Shown here piece by piece: positions 16,570 to 26,539 of a stretch of DNA of 64,000 nt. The DNA lies in contig NZ_RYFW01000001.1 of assembly GCF_004138335.1 (NCBI RefSeq), positions 1,922,001 to 1,986,000 of the forward strand, read 5' to 3'. How positions within the stretch are numbered: the first letter of the stretch is position 1; every line of letters starts with the position of its first letter. Below the pieces are notes generated by a model that searched no databases, had not been told where the DNA came from, and was given only the letters and a program-made list of their open reading frames with translations. The stretch comes from Peristeroidobacter agariperforans. GTDB lineage: Bacteria > Pseudomonadota > Gammaproteobacteria > Steroidobacterales > Steroidobacteraceae. The position numbers and the translations under genes were made by a program.

Positions 16570-17025
16570 ATGTTCAGGGGCGCCAACAAGGTCACTCTCG
16601 ATAGCAAAGGTCGGCTAGCCATGCCGACGCGCTATCGCGAGCGCATCGTGGAGCGCTCCAACGGCCGGCTGATCGCAACCGTCGATCGCGCCGACCGGTG
16701 TCTGCTCATTTATCCGCTGCCGGAGTGGGAAGAGATCGAGCTGAAGCTGCGTCGTTTGCCGACCTTGAATCCGGTCGCGCGGCGCTTGCAGCGCTTGATG
16801 ATCGGTCACGCCACTGATCTGGAGCTGGACACCAGCGGCCGCATCCTGATTCCACCGAGCTTGCGTGAGTACGCGACGCTGTCGCGGACCGCGATGCTGA
16901 TCGGTCAGGGCAACCGGTTCGAGCTGTGGGACGAGGCGTTGTGGAACGACAGCCGCGAGCAGTGGCTGAAGGTCGACGAAACCGCCGAGGAGCTGCCCCC
17001 CGAACTCGAATCGCTGTCGTTGTAA
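16570..17025 (+). CDS. mraZ: Transcriptional regulator MraZ
   Basis: 151 residues with the two SpoVT-AbrB-like repeats of Mra[17 protein letters not shown] at the N-terminus and [19 protein letters not shown] in the middle. The DxKGR / DxSGR residues are those that contact DNA in the family. MraZ forms a ring and binds TGGG repeats such as those just upstream. The start is the ATG at 16570, directly after the last TGGGG. First gene of the dcw cluster; rsmH follows ten bases after the stop. Confidence 0.96.
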   Translation: MFRGANKVTLDSKGRLAMPTRYRERIVERSNGRLIATVDRADRCLLIYPLPEWEEIELKLRRLPTLNPVARRLQRLMIGHATDLELDTSGRILIPPSLREYATLSRTAMLIGQGNRFELWDEALWNDSREQWLKVDETAEELPPELESLSL

Positions 17026-17035
17026 GGCCCCGGTC

Positions 17036-17965
17036 ATGTTGTCGCACACGCCGGTGCTTCTGCAGGAAGTGCTGGCCGCGCTCGATATTCGCGAGGGCGG
17101 CCGCTATCTCGACGCCACGTTCGGTCGCGGCGGCCACAGCGCCGCGATTCTGGAGCGAGTCGGGCCGCAGGGAGCGCTGATCGCATTCGATCGGGACCCG
17201 GCGGCGATCGCGGCCGGGCGCGAACGCTTCGCCAACGATGGGCGGATGACTTTGGTGAGCAGTGCGTTTTCGCGGTTGGGCTCGGTAGTCACGCAGATGG
17301 GGCTGGAAGGCGCCATCGACGGCGTGCTGCTCGATCTGGGCGTGTCGTCGCCACAGCTGGACGACGCCGCGCGAGGTTTCAGCTTCACGCAGGACGGGCC
17401 GCTCGACATGCGCATGGATGTTTCATCCGGCATGACCGCCGCGGAGTTCGTTGCGAAGGCGCCGGAGCACGAGATCGCTCGCGTCATTCGAGATTTTGGT
17501 GAGGAAAAGTTTGCGAAGCGCATTGCGCACGCCATCGTGAATGCGCGGCGTGAGGCGCCGATCGTCACTACGTTGCAGCTCGCGCAAATCGTTTCGCAGG
17601 CGAACCCCAAGTGGGAGCCGGGCAAACATCCGGCGACGCGTACGTTTCAGGCCATTCGTATTCAAGTGAACCACGAGTTCGAGGAAATCCGCGCCGCGTT
17701 GGCCGGCAGCCTCATTGCACTGGCGCCGCACGGGCGGTTGTGCGCCATCAGTTTTCATTCGCTCGAAGACAACATCGTCAAACGTTTCATGCAGGAACAG
17801 TCGCAGGAAGATCCCGTGTACGCCGGCTTGCCCGACGTGCCTGCGCACGCCCGTCCGAAACTGCGCCGCATCGGCAAGCCGATTCACCCGAGCGAAGCGG
17901 AAGTCGCCGCCAATCCGCGCGCCCGCAGCGCGGTGCTGCGAGTGGCGGAAAGGGTGGCTGCATGA
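17036..17965 (+). CDS. rsmH: 16S rRNA (cytosine(1402)-N4)-methyltransferase
   Basis: 309 residues of the RsmH (MraW) methyltransferase. Motifs are HTPVLLQEVL, the SAM-binding YLDATFGRGGHSAAIL, DGVLLDLGVSSPQLDDAARGFSF, GPLDMRMD and the C-terminal FHSLEDNIVKRFM. It methylates N4 of C1402, the same nucleotide RsmI acts on, so both C1402 modifiers are encoded within about 3 kb. It overlaps ftsL by four bases (ATGA). Confidence 0.96.
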   Translation: MLSHTPVLLQEVLAALDIREGGRYLDATFGRGGHSAAILERVGPQGALIAFDRDPAAIAAGRERFANDGRMTLVSSAFSRLGSVVTQMGLEGAIDGVLLDLGVSSPQLDDAARGFSFTQDGPLDMRMDVSSGMTAAEFVAKAPEHEIARVIRDFGEEKFAKRIAHAIVNARREAPIVTTLQLAQIVSQANPKWEPGKHPATRTFQAIRIQVNHEFEEIRAALAGSLIALAPHGRLCAISFHSLEDNIVKRFMQEQSQEDPVYAGLPDVPAHARPKLRRIGKPIHPSEAEVAANPRARSAVLRVAERVAA

Positions 17966-18228
17966 GCGCTCGCATTGCCATGCCAGTGTTGGGAGTGGCG
18001 CTGTTGGGCGCCGCGATTGCCGTCGTGTGGAGCAAGCACGAGCAGCGCAGCTTGTTCATCGAGCTGCAGCGTCTGCACGCGGAGCGCGACCGGCTCGAAA
18101 TCGAATGGGGCCAGCTGAAGCTGGAGCAGAGCGCCTTTGCGACGCACGGCCGAGTGGAACAGACCGCTCGCGTCAATTTGCAGATGGTCGTGCCGCGGCC
18201 CGATGAAGTGCGGATCGTGAAGCCATGA
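17962..18228 (+). CDS. ftsL: Cell division protein FtsL
   Basis: An 88-residue bitopic membrane protein. A short N-terminus is followed by a helix at about residues 5-20 (VLGVALLGAAIAVVW), then a periplasmic coiled coil (IELQRLHAERDRLEIEWGQLKLEQSAFA) and a conserved tail around HGRVEQTARVNLQM. FtsL joins FtsB and FtsQ in the divisome and activates FtsWI. It is placed between rsmH and ftsI, with ATGA overlaps at both ends. Size and position make the call safe despite weak sequence conservation. Confidence 0.92.
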   Translation: MSARIAMPVLGVALLGAAIAVVWSKHEQRSLFIELQRLHAERDRLEIEWGQLKLEQSAFATHGRVEQTARVNLQMVVPRPDEVRIVKP

Positions 18229-19952
18229 TCCGTCGCGACGAAACCAAGAACTTTTCTCCCGAGCAGTACCGAGGTCGCCTGCGATTCGTGCTCGGCACGC
18301 TGGTGCTGATCGCGACCGGCCTGCTCGCGCGCGCGGTGGATTTGCAGGTACTCGATGAAGGGTTCCTGGAAGGTCAGGGCGACGCTCGTTACACCCGCAT
18401 CGCCAAACTGACCGCGAATCGTGGCGGCATCTACGACCGCAACGGCGAACCATTGGCTGCCAGCATGCCGGTGGATACTGTGTGGGCCAATCCGCCCGAA
18501 GTGATGAAGGCCGCGGATCAGATCCCGAGCCTGGCCGAAGCACTGAATCGCGACAAGCGATGGCTGACGCAGCTCATCACCAGCAACCTGGATCGCGAGT
18601 TCGTTTATCTGGTGCGCCACATGCGCCCGAGCGATGCCGCGAAGGTCAAGGAACTGAAGATTCCCGGCGTGTACCTGCAGCGCGAATACCAGCGCTTCTA
18701 CCCGGCCGGCGAAGTCACGGGCCATCTGCTCGGCTTCACCAAGAAGTATGACGACATCGGCCAGGAAGGACTGGAGCTGGCGTACGACCGTTGGCTCGGC
18801 GCGGAAGCCGGTGCCAAGCGCGTCATTCAGGATCGTCTCGGCCGCACGGTGGAAGACGTGGAGAGCATCCGCGCGCCGCATCCGGGTGGCGATCTCATTA
18901 CCAGCATCGATCTGCGCATCCAGTACCTGGCCTATCGCGAACTGAAGGCAGCGGTTCAGGAATACGGCGCCAAGGCCGGCACGGTCATCGTGCTCGATAT
19001 CGAGACCGGCGAAGTGCTGGCCATGGTCAATCAGCCGGCTTACAACCCGAACGATCGGGATCAGGTCGCGGCTTCGCGTTATCGCAACCGCGCTGCCACC
19101 GACATCTTCGAGCCCGGGTCGAGCATCAAGCCATTCATCGCCGCTGCCGGGGTCACGAGCGGGCGCTATCACGGCAACACCATCATCGACACTTCGCCGG
19201 GTTTCGTGCAGGTGGGCATCAAACGAATTCCAGACAAGCACAACCTGGGTCCAATCACGCTGGCGACGGTGCTGGCGAAATCGAGCAACGTCGGCATGAC
19301 CAAGATGGCGATGAGCCTGCCGCCCAAGTCCATGTACGACACGCTGACCGCGTTCGGCTTCGGAGAGGTCACCGGCAGCGGCTTTCCGGGAGAGTCGGCC
19401 GGTTTGCTCAATGAATACTCGCACTGGCGCAAGATCGGCCAGGCGACCATCTCTTATGGATATGGTTTGTCAGTCACGCCGCTGCAGCTGGTGCGCGCCT
19501 ACGCGACACTCGGCGCATATGGCGTAAAGCGGCCGGTGACGTTGCGCAAAGTCGAAGAGCCCGTGCCGGGCGAGCAAGTCATCGATCCGCGCGCCGCCAA
19601 AGAATTGCTGGAGATGATGGAGTCGGTGGTCTCGATGGAAGGCACCGGCAAGCGTGCCTCGCTGATCGGCTATCGAGTTGCCGGCAAGACCGGCACTGCA
19701 TGGACCGCCGATGCCGGCGCGTATTCCAGCGAACGCTACAAATCATCGTTCGGTGGCGTGGTGCCGGCGAGCCATCCGCGTCTTGCTGCGCTGGTCGTGA
19801 TCGATGAGCCGACCGGCGATCGAAAGAACGGCGGCGACGTCGCCGCGCCCGTGTTCGCCAATGTGATGGCGGGCGCGTTGCGCTTGATGGGTGTACCTCC
19901 CGACGGTCTCGACCGAGTGCCTGCCACGACGCTGGTACAGGCCAATCCATGA
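18225..19952 (+). CDS. ftsI: Peptidoglycan D,D-transpeptidase FtsI (PBP3)
   Basis: 575 residues with one N-terminal membrane helix at about residues 22-40, a PBP dimerisation domain (starting near TANRGGIYDRNGEPLAAS) and a transpeptidase domain. The active-site motifs are complete: SxxK with Ser299 (SSIKP), SSN at 353-355 and KTGT at 488-491. FtsI cross-links septal peptidoglycan made by FtsW. It overlaps ftsL and murE by four bases each. Confidence 0.96.
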   Translation: MIRRDETKNFSPEQYRGRLRFVLGTLVLIATGLLARAVDLQVLDEGFLEGQGDARYTRIAKLTANRGGIYDRNGEPLAASMPVDTVWANPPEVMKAADQIPSLAEALNRDKRWLTQLITSNLDREFVYLVRHMRPSDAAKVKELKIPGVYLQREYQRFYPAGEVTGHLLGFTKKYDDIGQEGLELAYDRWLGAEAGAKRVIQDRLGRTVEDVESIRAPHPGGDLITSIDLRIQYLAYRELKAAVQEYGAKAGTVIVLDIETGEVLAMVNQPAYNPNDRDQVAASRYRNRAATDIFEPGSSIKPFIAAAGVTSGRYHGNTIIDTSPGFVQVGIKRIPDKHNLGPITLATVLAKSSNVGMTKMAMSLPPKSMYDTLTAFGFGEVTGSGFPGESAGLLNEYSHWRKIGQATISYGYGLSVTPLQLVRAYATLGAYGVKRPVTLRKVEEPVPGEQVIDPRAAKELLEMMESVVSMEGTGKRASLIGYRVAGKTGTAWTADAGAYSSERYKSSFGGVVPASHPRLAALVVIDEPTGDRKNGGDVAAPVFANVMAGALRLMGVPPDGLDRVPATTLVQANP

Positions 19953-21520
19953 GGACAGCCGCTGCAAAGATCACCATGAACAGCCGGGCCGACAACGTGC
20001 GTACCAAGAATCTGCGGGAGCTGCTCGCGGACAGCGGCGTGTCGTCCGTTGATTTCGTGCCGCCGGATCTGGAGATCACCGATCTCACACTCGACAGCCG
20101 CGCGGTGGCGCCGGGCGCCGCGTTCGTTGCGCTTCCCGGAACGCGTACTCATGGCATCGGCTTCGCGGCGCAGGCTGTGAACGCCGGTGCTGCCGCCATT
20201 CTGTGGGAGCCGGTCGAAGGCGTGATTCCGCCGCGTCTGCCCGAGGACGTGCCGCTGATCGGCATTCCCAGGCTCACGGCCTGGCTGGGCGCGATTGCGG
20301 ATTGGTTCTTCGACGCCCCGTCGGCGAGCGTGCGTGTCATTGGTGTCACGGGCACCAATGGAAAAACGACTACGGCGCACGTGATCGCCGCCGCCTTGCA
20401 ACAGTTGAATATGACTTCCGCCTACGCCGGCACGCTGGGCTATGGCCGCGTCGGCGCCTTGCACTCGGGCTCGTTGACGACGCCGGATTGCATCACGGTT
20501 CATCGGCAGATCGCTGAACTCCGCGACGAAGGCGTGCGTTGCCTCGGCATGGAAGTTTCCTCGCATGCGCTCGAACAGCATCGCGTCAACGGCGTGCGGT
20601 TCGACACTGCGGTCTTCACCAACCTCACTCGCGATCATCTCGACTATCACGGCACGCTCGAAGCGTACGGCGAAGCCAAGGCGCATCTGTTCCGCTGGCC
20701 ATCGCTGCGATATTCCATCGTCAACGTGGACGATGCGTTCGGTCGTGAGATCGCGACTCGAGTGGCGCACACCTGCCTGGTCGTGCTCAGTCGCGCCGGC
20801 CAGATCCAGCTGGATCCGCGTTGGCGCAGCGAGAAGGGCGAAGTGAAGCAATTGTTTGCTCGCCGCGTGACCGCCGCCCCGAACGGCCTCGATATCGAGT
20901 TCGACGGCAGCTGGGGCGCGGCGACACTGCGTTCGCGCTTCGTCGGCGACTTCAACGTCGAGAACCTGCTGACCGTGCTGGCGACCTTGCTGACCAGCGG
21001 CGTATCCGTGCAGGACGCGATTGGTGCGCTCGAGAAGTGCGGTCCGCCGCCGGGCCGCATGGAAACGATCACGGCGCCGAATCGGCCGCTCGCCATCGTC
21101 GACTACGCGCACACGCCGGACGCGTTGGAGAAAGCATTGCTGGCCGTGCGCAAGCATCGCACCGGCAAGTTGGTTTGTGTGTTCGGTTGCGGCGGCGACC
21201 GTGACGCGGGCAAGCGTCCCTTGATGGGCGCGATCGCCGAGCGTCTCGCCGATCGCATCATCATCACCGACGACAATCCGCGCACCGAGAACGGTGATGC
21301 GATCGTCGCCGACATCCTTAAAGGGTTGACTCGTCCCGAAGCCGCGACCGTCGAACGTGACCGCGCGGCTGCCATCCATCGCGCGATTGCCGAGAGTGCG
21401 GCGGCCGACGTGGTGCTGATCGCCGGCAAGGGGCACGAGGACTATCAGATCGTGGGAGCCGAGCGACGTTCGTTCAGCGACCACGAGCAGGCGCTGAATG
21501 CGCTTGGGAGGCAGTCATGA
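19949..21520 (+). CDS. murE: UDP-MurNAc-L-Ala-D-Glu:meso-diaminopimelate ligase
   Basis: 523 residues of the Mur ligase family. The P-loop is GVTGTNGKTTTAH, with conserved pieces EVSSHALEQHR, FTNLTRDHLDYHG and VDYAHTPDAL. The DNPRTEN motif near the C-terminus is the meso-diaminopimelate recognition signature of Gram-negative MurE. The ATG at 19949 overlaps the ftsI stop as ATGA. An in-frame ATG at 19976 would remove nine residues and is a possible alternative. The enzyme adds the third amino acid to the peptidoglycan stem peptide in the cytoplasm. Confidence 0.96.
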   Translation: MRTAAAKITMNSRADNVRTKNLRELLADSGVSSVDFVPPDLEITDLTLDSRAVAPGAAFVALPGTRTHGIGFAAQAVNAGAAAILWEPVEGVIPPRLPEDVPLIGIPRLTAWLGAIADWFFDAPSASVRVIGVTGTNGKTTTAHVIAAALQQLNMTSAYAGTLGYGRVGALHSGSLTTPDCITVHRQIAELRDEGVRCLGMEVSSHALEQHRVNGVRFDTAVFTNLTRDHLDYHGTLEAYGEAKAHLFRWPSLRYSIVNVDDAFGREIATRVAHTCLVVLSRAGQIQLDPRWRSEKGEVKQLFARRVTAAPNGLDIEFDGSWGAATLRSRFVGDFNVENLLTVLATLLTSGVSVQDAIGALEKCGPPPGRMETITAPNRPLAIVDYAHTPDALEKALLAVRKHRTGKLVCVFGCGGDRDAGKRPLMGAIAERLADRIIITDDNPRTENGDAIVADILKGLTRPEAATVERDRAAAIHRAIAESAAADVVLIAGKGHEDYQIVGAERRSFSDHEQALNALGRQS

Positions 21521-22899
21521 TTGCCTGGAAACCGAGTGAGATCGTGAAGTGTGCGCAGGGCCAGCTGGTCGGCGCCGATCGTGCGTTCACGAGCGTCTCC
21601 ACCGACACGCGCACCATCAAGCCGGGCGCGTTGTTCGTCGCGCTGAGCGGGCCGTCGTTCGATGGTCATGATTTCGTCGCGACCGCGGCTCAGAACGGGG
21701 CGGCCGCCGCGTTGGTGGCGAAGCAGTTGCCCGTGGACGTTCCACAGATCGTCGTCGCCGACCCATTGGCGGCGTTGTCCGCGTTCGCGCGTGAGTGGCG
21801 ACGTCAGTTCCCGATTCCCGTGGTCGGCGTGACGGGCAGCAACGGCAAGACGACGACCAAGGAGTTGATCGGCTCCATTCTGTCGCAGCGTGGCCCGACG
21901 CTCGTGACCCGGGGCAACTTGAACAATCACATCGGCGTGCCGCTGACGCTGCTCGAGCTGACCAAGGAGCATCGCTTCGCGGTCATCGAGATGGGCGCGA
22001 ATCACGTCGGTGAGATCGCCCATCTCGCCTCGCTTGCCGAGCCGACGGTCGGCATCGTGACCAATGCGGGCGCCGCGCACCTCGAAGGGTTCGGCAGCCT
22101 GGACGGCGTCGCGACCGGCAAGGGCGAAATGTTTCAGGCGCTGCCGTTCGAAGGCGTCGCGGTCATCAATGCCGACGACAAATATGCGTGGCAGTGGCGC
22201 GATGCGAGCGCGGCCGATCGCATCCTGACGTTTGGCTTCGAACAGCCCGCCGATTTCATGGCGCACAAGGTCCGCGAGGTGAACTCGCCGTCCGGCTTCC
22301 GTATCGACTTCGATCTGGTGACGCCGGATGGCACGCTCGCTGCGACAGTCCCGCTCGCCGGTCTGCACAACCTGCGCAACGCGCTGGGCGCGGCCGCAGC
22401 TGCATGCGCAGCCGGTACGCCGGCCGAGCAGATCGTCAAAGGTCTGGCGGCGATGAAGACGGTCGCGGGCCGGCTCGAATTGAAGCCTGCCATCAACGGC
22501 GCGTTCATCGTCGACGATTCCTATAACGCCAACCCCAGCTCGCTCAAAGCGGGTCTCGATGCGATGAAGAGCTTTGCCGGGACGCGCTGGCTGGTGTTGG
22601 GGGAAATGAAAGAGCTGGGCAATGCGAGCAACGAACTGCACGCCGAAGTCGGTCGCTATGCGCGGCAGGCGGGTATCGAGCGGCTGCTCGCCATCGGCGA
22701 GGGCTCGCGCTTCTCGGTGGAGGCGTTCGGTCGCGGCGGCCAATGGTTCGCCGACATCGATGCGTTGATTCGCGATGCCAAGGCGTCGCTGACCAGCGGG
22801 GTCGCGGTACTTATTAAAGGGTCGCGAGCGAATCGGTTGGAGCGCGTGTCGGCGGCACTGTCCGCGACGCCGCCTGGCAACATCAACGGCCATCATTAA
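21517..22899 (+). CDS. murF: UDP-MurNAc-tripeptide--D-alanyl-D-alanine ligase
   Basis: 460 residues. Mur ligase motifs are PVVGVTGSNGKTTTKEL, the central EMGANHVGEIAHL and FIVDDSYNANPSSLKAGLDA. MurF adds D-Ala-D-Ala, made by the Ddl encoded later in the cluster, to complete the pentapeptide. The ATG overlaps the murE stop. 16 bases separate it from mraY. Confidence 0.96.
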   Translation: MIAWKPSEIVKCAQGQLVGADRAFTSVSTDTRTIKPGALFVALSGPSFDGHDFVATAAQNGAAAALVAKQLPVDVPQIVVADPLAALSAFAREWRRQFPIPVVGVTGSNGKTTTKELIGSILSQRGPTLVTRGNLNNHIGVPLTLLELTKEHRFAVIEMGANHVGEIAHLASLAEPTVGIVTNAGAAHLEGFGSLDGVATGKGEMFQALPFEGVAVINADDKYAWQWRDASAADRILTFGFEQPADFMAHKVREVNSPSGFRIDFDLVTPDGTLAATVPLAGLHNLRNALGAAAAACAAGTPAEQIVKGLAAMKTVAGRLELKPAINGAFIVDDSYNANPSSLKAGLDAMKSFAGTRWLVLGEMKELGNASNELHAEVGRYARQAGIERLLAIGEGSRFSVEAFGRGGQWFADIDALIRDAKASLTSGVAVLIKGSRANRLERVSAALSATPPGNINGHH

Positions 22900-22915
22900 G
22901 AGCACAACTACTTAA

Positions 22916-23998
22916 ATGCTGCTGTACCTCACCAAACAGCTCGCACTCCTGGAAGGCGCGTTTCGCGTTTTCCAGTACCTGACGCTGCGCGCGATTCTGG
23001 CCGCGCTGACGGCGCTGGTGATCTCGTTCCTGATCGGCCCGTGGATGATCAACAAGCTGCAGGTGAACCAGATCGGCCAGCGCGTGCGCGACGAGGGTCC
23101 GAAGACCCATTTGCCGAAGGCCGGCACGCCGACCATGGGCGGCCTGCTGATTCTGGTCGCGATCACGTTCAGCACGCTGCTGTGGGCCGATCTGAGCAAC
23201 CGCTTCGTGTGGGTCACGCTGCTGGTGACGCTGGCGTTCGGCCTGATCGGCTTCTGGGACGACTATCTGAAGCTGGTGGTCGGCAACAGCCGCGGCCTGA
23301 TCGCGAGATACAAATATTTCTGGCAGTCGGTCGCGGGCCTGAGCTGCGCGATCGCCCTGTACATGACGGCCAAGTCGCCGGCCGAGACGGCGTTGTATGT
23401 GCCGCTGTTCAAGCAGGTCGTGATTCCGCTCGGCGTCTGGTACGTCGCGCTCGCTTACTTCGTCGTGGTCGGCACCAGCAACGCGGTGAATCTCACCGAC
23501 GGCCTGGACGGTCTGGCCATCATGCCGGCGGTTCTGGTGGGTGGAGCATTGGGGGTGTTCGCCTATGCGACAGGCAATGCAGTGTTCTCGGGCTATCTCG
23601 GCATTCCTTTCATCGAGGGCACCGGTGAAATACTGGTGTTCTGCGCGACGCTGGTCGGCGCAGGTCTCGGCTTTCTCTGGTTCAACACCTATCCCGCGCA
23701 AGTGTTCATGGGCGACATTGGCGCCCTCGCGCTCGGTGCGGCACTAGGCATCGTCGCCGTCATCGTGCGCCAGGAGATCGTCCTGTTCGTGATGGGCGGC
23801 GTGTTCGTGATGGAAACGGTATCGGTGATGCTGCAGGTGGCCTCGTTCAAGCTCACCGGCAAGCGCATCTTCCGCATGGCGCCGATCCATCACCACTTCG
23901 AGCTCAAGGGCTGGGCCGAGCCCAAGGTCATCGTGCGCTTCTGGATCATCTCCGTGATCCTGGTGCTCATCGGTCTTGCGACGTTGAAGGTGCGCTAA
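22916..23998 (+). CDS. mraY: Phospho-N-acetylmuramoyl-pentapeptide transferase
   Basis: 360 residues with about ten membrane helices. It transfers phospho-MurNAc-pentapeptide to undecaprenyl phosphate, making lipid I at the inner membrane. Family signatures are [13 protein letters not shown] near residue 65, the FWDDYLKL acidic motif, the [13 protein letters not shown] motif and HHHFELKGW near the C-terminus. The length equals that of other MraY proteins. Confidence 0.97.
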   Translation: MLLYLTKQLALLEGAFRVFQYLTLRAILAALTALVISFLIGPWMINKLQVNQIGQRVRDEGPKTHLPKAGTPTMGGLLILVAITFSTLLWADLSNRFVWVTLLVTLAFGLIGFWDDYLKLVVGNSRGLIARYKYFWQSVAGLSCAIALYMTAKSPAETALYVPLFKQVVIPLGVWYVALAYFVVVGTSNAVNLTDGLDGLAIMPAVLVGGALGVFAYATGNAVFSGYLGIPFIEGTGEILVFCATLVGAGLGFLWFNTYPAQVFMGDIGALALGAALGIVAVIVRQEIVLFVMGGVFVMETVSVMLQVASFKLTGKRIFRMAPIHHHFELKGWAEPKVIVRFWIISVILVLIGLATLKVR

Positions 23999-24002
23999 CG
24001 CC

Positions 24003-25340
24003 ATGACGCAGCAGCAGCGCGGACGTTCGATCGTCGTCGGCTTGGGCCGGACGGGGTTGTCGTGCGCGCGTTATTTGCAGTCTCGCGGCTTGAGCTTCGC
24101 TGTCACTGACAGTCGCGCGGCGCCGCCTGAGTCTTTGGCGCTGAAGACACTCGCGCCGGCAGCGGAAGTGCGTTTCGGAGGCTTCGATGAAGCGTTGCTC
24201 GACGGCGCGTCGCAGATCGTGGCGTCGCCGGGCGTGTCGCTGAAAGAGCCTTTCTTGATGAGTGCCGCCGTGCGTGGCATTCCGATCGTCGGCGACATCG
24301 AGTTGTTCGTGCGCGAGGCCAAGGCGCCGATCGCGGCGATCACGGGCACGAATGGCAAGAGCACGGTCACGACGCTCGTCGGCCTCATGGCGAACGCTGC
24401 GGGTCGGCGCGCCATCACCGGCGGCAACCTCGGCCGGCCGGCCTTGGAGTTGCTCGACGATCCCGTGCCCGAGTTGTACGTCCTGGAGCTGTCGAGCTTC
24501 CAACTGGAGACGACGCTGTCGCTGCGAGCCGCGGCTGCCGCTGTGTTGAACGTGACGCCAGATCACATGGATCGTTACGCGACGATCGAAGAATACGCCG
24601 CCGCGAAAGAACGCATCTTCCAACGCGCTCAGGCCGCCATCGTGAACATGGACGACATCGCAGTCCGCTCCATGCGCTACCAGTCGTCGCGCGTGTTCGG
24701 CTTCAGCCTGCGTGCCGATGGGGCAGCGGATTACTACGTGCATCACCAAGGCGATGACGTGGTGCTCATGCACGGCCGCGAGCGAATGATCGCGATGTCG
24801 GAGCTGAAGATTCGCGGCCTGCACAACGCGGCCAATGCATTGGCGTCGATCGCCATGTGCGATGCGCTCAACTTGTCGCGTCCCGCTTGTCTGCAGGCGC
24901 TGCGTGACTTCGCTGGACTGCCGCACCGTTCGCAGTGGGTTGCCGACGTGAAAGGGGTGCGCTTCGTCGATGACTCGAAGGGCACGAACGTCGGCGCAAC
25001 GCTCGCGGCGGTGGCGGGCATGCCAGGTTCGTTGGTGTTGATCGCCGGCGGTCAGGGCAAAGGTCAGGACTTCGAGCCGCTCGCTCAGGCGTTTCGCGGC
25101 AAAGTCCGGCACGTCGTGCTCCTCGGTCAAGATGCCAGGTTGCTAGACGCGGCCTTACGAGGTGTAGCGAGCACCGAGTTCGCGAAAGATATGAATGAGG
25201 CCGTGCAGTCCGCTGCGAATGCGGCGCGTCCGGGCGAGACGGTATTGCTGTCGCCCGCGTGCGCGAGCCTCGACATGTTCCGGGACTACGGTCATCGCGG
25301 CGATGTGTTCGCCGCTGCGGTGAAGGGGTTGCAGGCATGA
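24003..25340 (+). CDS. murD: UDP-N-acetylmuramoylalanine--D-glutamate ligase
   Basis: 445 residues. The N-terminal nucleotide-sugar domain starts SIVVGLGRTGLSCARYL. The P-loop is AITGTNGKSTVTTL, followed by NLGRPALELL, LELSSFQLET and LNVTPDHMDRY; the C-terminal domain has FVDDSKGTNVGAT. MurD adds D-glutamate to UDP-MurNAc-L-Ala. It overlaps the ftsW start by four bases. Confidence 0.96.
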   Translation: MTQQQRGRSIVVGLGRTGLSCARYLQSRGLSFAVTDSRAAPPESLALKTLAPAAEVRFGGFDEALLDGASQIVASPGVSLKEPFLMSAAVRGIPIVGDIELFVREAKAPIAAITGTNGKSTVTTLVGLMANAAGRRAITGGNLGRPALELLDDPVPELYVLELSSFQLETTLSLRAAAAAVLNVTPDHMDRYATIEEYAAAKERIFQRAQAAIVNMDDIAVRSMRYQSSRVFGFSLRADGAADYYVHHQGDDVVLMHGRERMIAMSELKIRGLHNAANALASIAMCDALNLSRPACLQALRDFAGLPHRSQWVADVKGVRFVDDSKGTNVGATLAAVAGMPGSLVLIAGGQGKGQDFEPLAQAFRGKVRHVVLLGQDARLLDAALRGVASTEFAKDMNEAVQSAANAARPGETVLLSPACASLDMFRDYGHRGDVFAAAVKGLQA

Positions 25341-26539
25341 GCGCTGTACCTCTGGCATTCGCGCGCAACAACGGGCGTCCGCGACGTTTCGCGTTCGATC
25401 CGGTGCTGTTGCTGACCATCGGCGGCATCTTGCTGCTCGGGCTGGTGATGATGACGTCCGCGTCCATCAGCATCGCCGACAAGCAACTGCAGGACCCGCT
25501 CTATTTTTTGGAGCGTCAGCTCTATGGCGTGGGCTTCGGCGTGCTCGGCGCGATGATCATGATGTCCATTCCCACGGCCGTTTGGGAAAAGCTGGCCATG
25601 CCGCTGCTGCTGGTCGGCTTCATTTTCCTGTTGGCAGTGCTGATCCCCGGCCTGGGTCACGAAGTGAACGGCAGCCGCCGCTGGCTGCGTGCCGGGGTCA
25701 TGAACTTCCAGGCGTCCGAGCTGGCTCGCGTGCTACTACTTATATATCTGTGCAGCTACGTCGTGCGGCGGCAGGGCGAGTTGAAGGAAGAACTGAAGGG
25801 ATTCCTCAAGCCGCTGGGCGTGCTCATGGGCGCTTCGGCTCTGCTGCTTATGGAACCCGACTTCGGTGCGGCGACCGTGCTGATGGCTACCGGCCTTGGC
25901 GTGCTGTTCCTCGCCGGCGTGAAGCTGCGTCACTTCCTTGCGCTCGTCGCGATCGCCGCCGCGGGCATGGCGGTGATTGCGGTGACCTCGGCCTATCGAT
26001 TGAAGCGTCTGACCGCGTTCATGGATCCGTGGGCCGATCCATTCAACTCCGGTTTCCAGCTGACCCAGTCGCTGATCGCCATCGGTCGCGGCGAGTTGTT
26101 CGGCGTCGGCCTCGGCTCCAGCGTGCAGAAACTTTTCTACCTGCCCGAAGCGCACACCGACTTCGTGTTCGCCGTGCTCGCGGAGGAGTTGGGTCTGGCA
26201 GGCGTGATCGTCACGTTGGGCCTGTTCGTGCTGCTGGTGTGGCGCAGCTTTTATATCTCGCGCATCGCGTCCGAGGCCGGGCTGGCGTTCCAGGCGTACT
26301 GCGCGGCGGCGTTCGGCATCTGGCTGGCGTTGCAGACCTTCATCAACGTCGGCGTGAACATGGGCATCCTGCCGACCAAGGGATTGACCCTGCCGCTCAT
26401 GTCTTACGGCGGCTCGAGCGTCATGGTGACGCTCGGCTGGCTGGGTTTCCTCATGCGCATTCATCACGAGGCACAGACGTCGGGTCGCCTCGCCGTGTCG
26501 CGTCCTGCTCGCCGTGCGCGAGAGGAGAGTGACGAATGA
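25337..26539 (+). CDS. ftsW: SEDS peptidoglycan polymerase FtsW
   Basis: 400 residues and about ten membrane helices of the SEDS family. FtsW polymerises septal glycan from lipid II together with FtsI. Signatures include PGLGHEVNGSRRWLRAG, FQASELARVLLLIY, MEPDFGAATVLM, the EAHTDFVFAVLAEELG loop with the catalytic aspartate region, and GLTLPLMSYGGSS. The start is the ATG at 25337, overlapping the murD stop. The longer frame from 25259 lies within murD. Confidence 0.96.
   Translation: MSAVPLAFARNNGRPRRFAFDPVLLLTIGGILLLGLVMMTSASISIADKQLQDPLYFLERQLYGVGFGVLGAMIMMSIPTAVWEKLAMPLLLVGFIFLLAVLIPGLGHEVNGSRRWLRAGVMNFQASELARVLLLIYLCSYVVRRQGELKEELKGFLKPLGVLMGASALLLMEPDFGAATVLMATGLGVLFLAGVKLRHFLALVAIAAAGMAVIAVTSAYRLKRLTAFMDPWADPFNSGFQLTQSLIAIGRGELFGVGLGSSVQKLFYLPEAHTDFVFAVLAEELGLAGVIVTLGLFVLLVWRSFYISRIASEAGLAFQAYCAAAFGIWLALQTFINVGVNMGILPTKGLTLPLMSYGGSSVMVTLGWLGFLMRIHHEAQTSGRLAVSRPARRAREESDE

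Noticed and set aside
17787-19424. Long minus-strand frame (545 codons) opposite ftsL/ftsI
   Set aside because: Its residues are rich in Arg/His/Asp with no motifs. It is the mirror frame of strongly conserved ftsI, typical of GC-rich DNA.
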